Assembly: GCA_023653785.1 (NCBI GenBank)
Contig: JAMKCH010084956.1
Coordinates: 158,371-222,370, forward strand
DNA length: 64,000 bases
Direction of reading: 5' to 3'
Origin: Ophioderma brevispina
Taxonomy: Eukaryota; Echinodermata; Ophiuroidea; Amphilepidida; Ophiodermatidae
This document shows, piece after piece, positions 55,360 to 64,000 of this stretch. The position numbers and the translations under genes were made by a program. The first letter of the stretch is position 1. Every line of letters starts with the position of its first letter. A model generated the notes under the pieces. The model was not told the DNA's origin. It did not search any database and saw only the letters and a program-made list of their open reading frames with translations.

Positions 55360-55500
55360 TAGACCCTTTAGTTTTCTGAAACGTGGCACGTAAACGTTCA
55401 CGTAACCGGTTTTGGACCAATCATAGACGATAGCCCATGCTTTACGTGAACGTTTACGTGCCACGTTTTGGAAAACTAAAAAAAAGGGGGGGGGTCTCTA
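55360..55500. repeat. Near-perfect hairpin with ACGTAAACGTTCACGT arms
   Basis: AGTTTTCTGAAACGTGGCAC, GTAAACGTTCACGTAA is mirrored by TTACGTGAACGTTTAC, GTGCCACGTTTTGGAAAACT. Arms are about 38 bp with a 30 bp loop, and the outer TAGACCC / GGGTCTCTA extends the symmetry. It is the sharpest small palindrome in the second half of the window. The 73-codon minus frame at 55199-55420 is not supported. Confidence 0.85.
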
Positions 55501-58176
55501 GTATGTGGCGATAAAACGTGCGACGTATGGAGGAGCGTGGCACAGTGGTGTAATATGTAAAGATTTGTCAAGCTCAGTTTGACTTACATTCATAAAATAT
55601 ATGTAAGACATCACGAATTCCCGAAAAAATAATACAATTTGATGTAAAATTAACAAAATAGAGGCATTTTAATTTTTGCTTTGACATACGAGAAAAGGGG
55701 CGGATTTTTCGCAAACGGCTTTCATTGATCAAAAGCGCCCAATTTTGCTCTCCTCGTGACGTCAGAGTGATGACCAAAACATCGTGTGACTCGAATTGTT
55801 ATTGCTGACACTGTTAATATTGATGGGTTACTGAAGTAATATAAAATTTGTAAAATAGTTACAGAATGACATAGTTGTTTTCATTTCGTTGTGTTTTACT
55901 ATTATTGATATAAAAAACACATCGATCGCAGTTATATGAAAGTGGCAACAATTGCGTGATGATGGTCACAACGACGTAAATTATGATGGTCATCACTTTG
56001 CGTCACCATTTGCCTGCGATGTGGATTTGTCGGAATCGTTTTCGACATAAGCTATTGGGCGGAAAATTAAAAGGGAAATTCGATACTCAACAAATGTGGA
56101 CAATTTTTTGATTTATATGTAATATAGTTACTTAAGCTTTCCATCCATACCAAAATTTTCCACATATTAGAATCATGACCTATTTCCTTTAAGGTGAAAA
56201 CGGTCCTGGGTTGAAAGTTCACTACCGTGAAAAAATCCTTCCTCATGGTTGATTTGAAAGACGCAGGGGGAGATGAGTTAATGACAAAGACCTCGTTCAG
56301 TCTACTCCGACAGGCTTAATTCCATGGTTATCGGAGATCAATGGACTGCCCTGAAATATCCTTGAATACACTGTTAATGCCAAGGCTATGCCTGAAAAAT
56401 TCCACCAAACCATTGTGGTTCTTTTGAAATTGATTTCAAGCAGCAAATAAAATACGGCCGCTTACCGGGGAATACGCCCAACGTGTTTGTATACAGACTG
56501 TCCCCCAACAAACTATACAATCAAAGATGATTATTTTTTGGCAAAACACTTGAGTTCATTCAACTGGATATAACTGATTCATTTAAGGAATGTTTCAGCT
56601 TTCATGAGTTGTTGTAATTTGAGGGTCTGGTTCATGAGTTATGGTCAATTATTCTGCAGACACTGAAAAAACATATTGTTCCAGGTGGCTATCTCGATAT
56701 CAACCACAGTGCCATTGAAAATCATTCAAGACATTCTTATTAACAAATTTAAAAAAAAAATGGTATAAAGTGCTGCTTTTTGTGATATATATAATTAATA
56801 ATTTATAATGTCACAATTGCCAAAAGAATACATGTGATTGTGAATTTGATTCCAAACTGGCTTGTTGTCTCAGCCTTACTCAGGTTTCAGCAGAAGGTAG
56901 AACCATAAACCCCCCTCGTTGAAGTAAACTGAGCCTTTGAACACCCACACATTCTTTTCGTTATGATATTTGTTTCACAATGGTGTCTTCATTAGGGTTC
57001 CTCCCTGGCATCTTGGAGCAGTGGGAAATAGGGGAAGGGTAATGACCCTCCCATTAGAGTCTTGTCCACACATCTTGTCCCCAAGCAGAGACTTGTGGCT
57101 GTTAACATTAGTTAGTCAAATTCCCAAATTTATGGAATTCATGATTATTCCCCTGAGAGAGCGAGTCTCCAGGTTCCCCTACAACATAAGTTCTGGTGCT
57201 TTCTGTGAAAAATAATTTATTGATTAGTTCACTGTGTGATAATACATTCACTCTGAACTGTACAATATTTTTTGTATGAAAACGGTGTGCACCCACATGG
57301 CCTATTACCTTTAGATTTTTGAACCTTCAAGTGAAAACTGGCCCAAGTGGTATTTTATCTTTGTGTTCAAACTGAAAATATCTCCGGCTTAGGGTCTATC
57401 AAATTGGATGGAATAAAAACGAGGCTGTTAAGTGGAAGTGTTCTAACAACTTAAAGTCAAAATATCTCACAGAACTGGCACAGTTTATATTTTTTTTTAT
57501 AAATTTTTGAGTTGATTGTATCAGTTGGGGACAGTAGGTAGGTGCTGTTTGTGGGCTTGCGCGTGGGTTTTAGAATGTAAATGTTGTGTTTATTTACCGT
57601 GTTTTACTCCCGTAGGAGTTTCATGCTAACGTTAATGTTGTTGCTGTTTGGGTTTGCAATTGAGCCTAAGGCGGGGATGTCAGAAATGCAAGGTTCAAAA
57701 TTTCTCAATCCTACTCCTCTTCTGCAAAGGGGGGGGGGGGGGCGTTTAGTAAAGGGGTAAATTGAAAACCAAGTGAATACACGTCAAAATGAGACACCAT
57801 TATCCGTTTGTAGAGATGACTAAAACAAGGTGCAATTTGTCTAGTCTAGGTTCTGACAAGATAGTTACACAGGTATAAGGCTATAAGGGCTCAAAAGCAC
57901 ACAAACAGAAACCACAGGACACACAAAATGAGTAAAACCCACAAAATAAACTACATTTTGCCTGGAATTTTCAGACTACTACAGCAAATAGTATAGACTA
58001 AATCATATTTGTTGATTTCATATAGAAAAGCAGCGGCGTTTTCGGCTCATTCTCATCGGTGATTTACACCTTAGTAGCGATTCTTCACAATTTAACACGA
58101 ACCGAGCCCTAGTTTTCATCAAATCACAATTTTTTGCACAGGTATTGGAAATGGTTGTAGTTAAAGACCCCTTTAA
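55501..58176. other. Unassigned DNA with one 14-G run
   Basis: No gene or repeat was recognised across 2.7 kb, except the G-run at 57729-57742. Frames at 56970-57215 and 57108-57296 overlap on opposite strands and have no motif. Confidence 0.4.
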
Positions 58177-58452
58177 GTGACTAATTTAACACGCCGTATT
58201 TGTCGAGAAATGGCGATTGTAGCATTGTATCAGGATCCGACTTTTATTAGTAAACAAACAAGTCGTAAATGGCATCTTCAAGACCGCTTAAAATACTTTA
58301 GGGTCTTTTTTTCAAAAGAAAAGTATAAGGTGTTGATAGGACCTAGCCATTTAGATACACAATGGGCATTTAGATTTTGGAAAAAAATTACTGATAGTGG
58401 CATTAATACAGTGGTAAGATTGCAAATATATTGTCAAATTCAGGGCGCATAA
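58177..58452 (+). CDS. Unassigned 91-codon ORF
   Basis: This frame has a more protein-like composition than its neighbours (R, K, W and F rich; for example FSKEKYKVLIGPSHLDTQWA). It has no domain I recognise, no signal peptide, no membrane helix and no splice evidence. It may be a fragment of a transposon ORF or chance. Confidence 0.15.
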   Translation: MTNLTRRICREMAIVALYQDPTFISKQTSRKWHLQDRLKYFRVFFSKEKYKVLIGPSHLDTQWAFRFWKKITDSGINTVVRLQIYCQIQGA

Positions 58453-61233
58453 TTTTGGAAATATTTATATTTCTATACCAGTATCTCTTTAATGAAAGAA
58501 GGCATGGCTTCTTCTTATATCACTCATGTAAAATCTGAAAGGGATCTGAACAGAGTTATTGTTATACTGTTCGAAAATGGCAATTGATAACGGATTCTAT
58601 ATTTTATGCATTCAAAAACCCTGTGAAACAACGACTTAAAAAATTTGATCATATATAAAATTAAATAAGCATCAATTCATCTCATTGCTGAGGTTTGGTA
58701 CGAATATTCAACTTGCAGATTAATAAGAGAAGAAAAAAAAAATATATATAAATAACACACCATCCTTACAATTCAATGTTCCTTTGTGTATTATTTTAAA
58801 TTTTATTTTACTTTTTCTATATATCTATATCCATTTACTGATTCCAGCATGATTTGATCACTTCAGCGTAGCACAGGCTTTTCAAAATTCCTCTTTTAAT
58901 AAGACTGTAGCATTAAAGTTGCATAACAGGCAAAGGCTAGAACAAAATATATTTTCGATATATTGGTGGTCCACGCATTATTTCTTTACTTTTTTTTAAA
59001 TGAAGGAATAGAGTTAGAGGACAAAGGAGGAGAAAGAGTTTTGAGTTGCATAACGTTTGTAGAAAGAAGAGGACACAATCAATTTGTAATGCGAGCCTTT
59101 TCCTCTTCAGTTTCTTTTCGTCTTTTGTGGTTGGTGGTATAACTGTGCCCCCACTGTGTAGTACTTTATACAATGTCTGTATGGCAACGCAATCGCTATC
59201 ATTTCATGTATTATATTGACACAGAGCTGGACAGTGTTCATTCAAAAAATAACAAACTAACGTGATTCAAAAATAGTCAATTTAATACGGATTTGGCCAG
59301 ACTATAGCTTCTTGAAGATAGAGTTAATAAGCACATGCAAGTTAGCTGATTCACTGTCTGTGGGTAGTAGAATTTACGGTGGACTGTTCTGGTTGTCATT
59401 ATGTTCTTGTTGTCGATCTGTTTTCACACTTAATGATGCCAATCACGCCTCCTATTCTCAGAGACCTTTAACATAAGCTGTAAGATATAGACCTAACGAA
59501 AGATAAAAATCACCATTGGAACTCCTGTACAATTTCATTGGCTTATTGTCATCCTCTTTTAATAGTGATTGAAGTGTCACGAGTAATATTAATTAAACTG
59601 TAAATCATAATTTCCTAACCTATAGTATTTTCAACTTATTCACTTTTGGAAGGACTCACTTGCTAAAAAACAAAGAGTTAATATAACAAATGTCCACGGT
59701 ATGTGACATTGGTCACGGTAATTGAAATAAGTACTTAGGAAACCTAGGTTATCATCGTTTAGAAAAAAACTGTCCTAATACCACTCTTTCAGTTTTGTAG
59801 GTTTGCAGTATTCTCAATGGACGATAGAATTATTTTCAAAAGACAAGTAAGTACAACTTGTGGTGCGTTAGAGCTTGGGTTGTCTTGAATACCTGCAAAC
59901 CTCCACCTTGACCCCCCCCACAGTCTCCACGGCACCATGGTTATTTTGATCTTTTATACCCACTACACCTGATGATATTATCAGGTTCTTTATCAATCTC
60001 TTAATCTTCTTTAATGGACACCCGGACATTTAACTTGTCATGTTCCCCACCTACCTTCGCACCCCGACCACTACCCCCACAGAGTTGCTGAAATTGCTCT
60101 GCTGCACAACATTTACTTAAGGTAATGGATTAAATTAATTGATTTTTATTTGACAAAATTACGAGTAAGTTGTGTTTCAAAGTTGCAAATAAAAAGATCA
60201 TCGAGATATTAGCACAATTCTCACAAGTATCGCCTGTTGAAAAACAATTAAAATACAGAAGAAGTTTTTCCGAATTTTGTTTTATTTTGAATTGTTAGAC
60301 CTTTCATGGACGCCTAAGGTCAGAAATACCTTTCAAACACAAATGAATGAGCCTTGTGCACAAGTGTGATCTAAATTTAACAACAAATTTTCCATTTGAT
60401 TTGTCATATTGGTTCAGAATTTGGCTCATGTCCCAAAAACATACAGAGATCAATTACACATTACACACAAAAAAAAATTTGAACAGATTGATGACATAAT
60501 TTGTCCCAAGATGTCCAGTAATGTCCACAAGAAGCGTTGCAGTTCAACGATGGATGTCCTCACGCGAAGACTCAAAAATGACCAGCCACCACCAAGTCAC
60601 CACAATATTAAATCCTCGGGTAATATTCCATTGGAATCTTCTTAGTCCTGGAGGTAACTTTGTCCAGCAGTTCAAGACCACAAGGTTAAATTAAGTCACT
60701 CGGAAGGATAAAAAAAATCCACCGTATATCAGTCCAAGATAATCACCACGATTTCTATAGTCACCAATTTGGAATCCTACTTGAGTCCAGCCTTGCGGCT
60801 TCAAAGACGACAGTAGACGAATTACGCAACTTCTGCTCACATGGTATATTTATATCCTGGCACTATGTGGAGCATATATCTACCATTATTGTAGATAAAA
60901 ACTAGCTATAAACATACCGCATAGCTGATTGCAACTGCTGACAGCGGGACTTAGCTCAAATCTCCTATATATAGCTGACTTTCACAAAGATCCCAGTCTA
61001 AAAATAGACATTTACAACAGCATCTGCATTAAACATAACCTGACCATCACTTCATATATCAGATATACACTTTGTGGGGGAATTTCCATGATCTTACAAT
61101 GTTTTGATCTCAAACATAAACCAGTTCTAAGTACATCTTTGGGGAATCCCCACTCCCTATTGTGCAATCTACACAGGGCACTTAGCAAACAACTCATTGG
61201 GAATCCCCTTTTCTCTCTTTCTAGTAGTAAACA
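58453..61233. other. Unassigned AT-rich DNA
   Basis: No gene or repeat was recognised. Frames at 58937-59173, 60409-60645 and 60929-61267 (112 codons, the longest) show no known motifs. Confidence 0.4.
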
Positions 61234-61640
61234 GAGTGCTTTTCCCGTGAGAATCTTCTCAAATTAAAATTGAGAAATAATATTTTTAAAAGTTTAATCA
61301 GAAAAATGGAGGCCATATAACAGCATGATTCATGGGGACATTAACACCGTTTTAAAAATGTATAATTTGGAAAGAAATCAGGTTTTAGATGAAAGATACT
61401 TGCAATTGAAGTTCAAAGTGCTTGTTCCGTGAGAATAGAAATATTTTCTCCAATAAAAAATGAGGAAATAATATTTTAACAGTTTAATCAGAAAAATGGG
61501 ACAGGGCCTATAACAGCATTTATTAATGGGACCATTTGTTGAACACCGTTTTAAAAGGTATAATTTGAAAGAAAAATAAAAAAAAAAAAAGAAATCAGTT
61601 TTTAGTATGAAGATACTTGCAAATAGGTATTTGAAACGTA
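61234..61640 (+). repeat. Tandem duplication, about 190 bp units
   Basis: Copy one (61234-61420) and copy two (61421-61640) share, in order, CCGTGAGAAT, GAGAAATAATATTTTTAAAA / GAGGAAATAATATTTTAACA, GTTTAATCAGAAAAATGG, TATAACAGCAT, ACACCGTTTTAAAA and AAGATACTTGCAA. Copy two has an extra A-rich insertion. The 61012-61267 frames overlap its start. Confidence 0.78.
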
Positions 61641-64000
61641 ATTACAAAAAAAGTATAACTGACCATTACTTTGATGCAAAATATTTGTTTTCTTTTTCGT
61701 TTATTACGGTATCCCATTTGAAAAACGGGACCAGAGGTATCCTCATTAGATTTTGACACAATATTTTCCTCTCATAGGAGAGGGACGTGCACGAGATCAA
61801 CATTTTGAAAATCTCTCTACATTTAAAAAAAAAAACCCAAAAAAAACACCTTGAGTGAGAATATGATTTTTATATCTTTCTGTTCAAACAAAAAAAGTGC
61901 CCGTTACGAGATTTTATTCAAAATTCATCGGCTCTATTACGCCATTTTTAAGGTTTTGTTATTAATTAAAATTAAAAAAAGAAGTTGTTTAGGGCTATGT
62001 AGTACACGGTATCTCGATTGCGTGGTGTATTTTCCATAATAAAGTATTTTTGGTTCCCGTTGGTGTTTTCGTGCCTCCAGTAAGGGATTCCCAGTAGGAC
62101 GTCATAACGATGGGGGGAACGATGTAAACCTCCAGCGGTATCCCCCACACACAGAACGATCACAAAATACGACGTAGGAAACTGAATAAAAACTCATTTA
62201 CAAATAAAAAAAAACTCAAGGATTTCTGCTACTGAATAGGTGCACAGTGGTTTATTTTACTAGAAATGTTTACGGCACATAAAACAAATACCCAACATAA
62301 AGAGTTTTAATTTAGACTGAAATGCCGAGTCCAGCGTAGATTCAATTGATCCTACACACTGATAGGCTATCGCCGCTCGAACGTGAGGAAACCGGAAATA
62401 GCCTCGGGCCGTCCCTTATGCTCTACCCAAGAACCCGGTCGTGCGCGTACAAAGGAATAGGGAAACTACGGAAAAAGGGGACAGCTTTAAGCGATTAATG
62501 CGCGTATGTAAAGGGTTTGTCAATTAGGGTTTGGCTTTTTTCGAAGTATGGTTTGAGTATGTTCGAACAAAATCTGACTTTCAAATGTTTTCAAAAGTCT
62601 TTGTAAATGCATATTTCAGGTTTTCAGCTCACAGAACACAATAATTCATGCAGTAAGTGCTTTGACTACTAGTATTCACAGATAGATTAGATATGATTAA
62701 TCCTCCTTCCTTTTTTCCGCTTTACTACCCCCCAGCAATTGACTAATTGGTAAGCTCCTCAAGTGATGGATGGGGGGGGGGGGGTTAAACCCGGGGCGTA
62801 CGGGGGGGGGGAGGAGGTAGCATCTCGGATCGCTTTTTACAGGTTTAAGGGTTTGGGGCATGCAACCTCTTAATTTTAAAAATATTTACTTAAGAGAGAT
62901 GACATTGGAAATACGTCTGGGGGTTCTTCAATAGCTTCAAATGCGGGACAACCTCTGGGGGTATAATTCACAAGAATGGAAGTTATAGGGGGTATCCAAA
63001 TTCAGTTGTGATTGTGATGCGTTCAATGAAAATAGCATAGGGAAAAAGTAACCTAAACATTATGATCAGCAAACTAAACCCCGAGTGTGTTAATTTTTCT
63101 GCAGTATAGCAAAAGGGTAATTTTTTTATATTGGTCATGAGATATTTAAGTGGTTTTTTAAAAAAGTGTCTTGACTAATTAAATTAGTCATGCACATTAT
63201 TTTTTTTAGAATCCAAAAAATAGTGAGAAAAGGGGTGTCCTCTTCGTCCTCCCTCTCCTTGAATTAAAAAGAATGTTTTTTTTAAAGATTTTTGGATTAA
63301 ATTTCATAATGCAATTTTTCTACAACTTAAAAAATTAGGTTTTTTACTTACAAAAATTTCGTCAAAAGACGAAGAGGCAAATGACATGTGTTACGTAAAT
63401 CGTCAATTTTTGGTGCTTAATTCTGTCATGTGTGAAGTCTAAAGTCGTGATTTAGTTAGTCAATAAAATTTGACAAATTACAAGTAGTCACTAATTAATT
63501 ATTTTAAGTGTAAATTAGAGGTAATGAAAATATTTTTGTAATCATGGAAAAACTAGTTTAAAATATGGGAAGGATATCTTCCAGCATAGCAAAAATGTTT
63601 CTAGCATTGAAGTCATTATGAATGATAAAAAACAAAAAACTGATTGACAGACTAATTTTAAATAGTCGAAAAGCCCGGTCCAAAAGCCACTTTGACTAAA
63701 TATTCTCAGTGTATTTTAAAGAAGGTATTTTAGTCACGTAATGAATTGAGAACCTGTTCCACAAGGGGGAGAATTTTACTGCAAATTGGTCCATTATAAA
63801 AAAAACCCTGAAAACTAGTATGATTGCACCCAAAAAAAACTGGTCGTTAGACTCCGTTTAGGGGTGGGTTATTTTCAATGAAAATTTGTCTTGTAGCCTT
63901 GTCGGGGTGGTAAAGTTCAGAACGATGAATGAGCATTGCCCCCCGCACCCCCCGTCCCCATCGGATAAATCTCGCTTTGAAAAAAAGATAATGCACTGCA
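61641..64000. other. Unassigned AT-rich DNA with G-run block
   Basis: Nothing coding is supported. 62760-62820 has a 13-G run (62772-62784), TTAAACCCGGGGCG and a further 10-G run, resembling the G-run family without its GTTACCACC motif. C-rich CCCCCCGCACCCCCCGTCCC lies at the window end (about 63939-63959). Confidence 0.4.

Noticed and set aside
60929..61267. 112-codon frame, the longest in the last 10 kb outside repeats
   Set aside because: No recognisable motif, an opposing frame overlaps it, and its end runs into a tandem duplication; not enough to call a gene.

Overview
This window looks like non-coding, repeat-rich DNA from an animal nuclear genome. It is AT-rich and has no long open reading frames, no operon-like gene packing, and no rRNA or CRISPR. 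It holds remnants of animal-type transposons: CR1/L2-like LINE, Tc1 and mariner transposases, Penelope-like element, hAT non-autonomous elements. Short candidate exons sit behind polypyrimidine-AG splice acceptors. The transposon mix and the many fold-back elements suit an aquatic invertebrate such as an echinoderm, hemichordate, amphioxus or mollusc, but the species cannot be fixed from the sequence. No complete host gene was identified.

Layout. 0-8 kb: mostly unique AT-rich DNA, a 2.2 kb long-inverted-repeat element (1.9-4.1 kb) and one possible exon (7.1 kb). 8-10.2 kb: a tRNA-like fragment, a hAT-type element with a perfect 8-bp target duplication, and a fold-back element carrying a second hAT element. 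11.8-14.0 kb: a near-identical 1.1 kb tandem duplication joined by poly-T, probably an assembly artefact, with palindromic MITEs. 18.0-23.2 kb: a composite fold-back element with 9-bp flanking repeats, whose arms are tandem arrays of a GCATAAGAG-type motif; it has been invaded by a LINE and by another inverted-repeat element. 26-29 kb: paired hairpin MITEs and a broken mariner transposase. 30-38.4 kb: a chain of palindromes, including a 1.5 kb one whose arms are built from tandem units with an ATATGGC-GCCA core. 38.5-43 kb: a Penelope-like endonuclease remnant, a hAT end, a degenerate tandem repeat and a candidate terminal exon. 43-55 kb: members of a family with GTTACCACCCCC ends and long G or C homopolymers, a diverged 0.9 kb tandem duplication, a hAT-type MITE, a TTAA-flanked MITE, a Tc1 transposase remnant and a retroposon 3' end with an (ACGA)n tail. 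55-64 kb: mostly unannotatable AT-rich DNA with one sharp hairpin and a short tandem duplication.

The main theme is the density of inverted-repeat (fold-back) structures at every scale, from about 110 bp hairpins to a 5.2 kb element, many of them nested. I found no convincing new molecular machine. The most interesting items are the 5.2 kb fold-back with satellite arms, the ATATGGC-repeat palindromes and the G-run family. Coordinates of repeat edges were read by eye and may be off by several bases.
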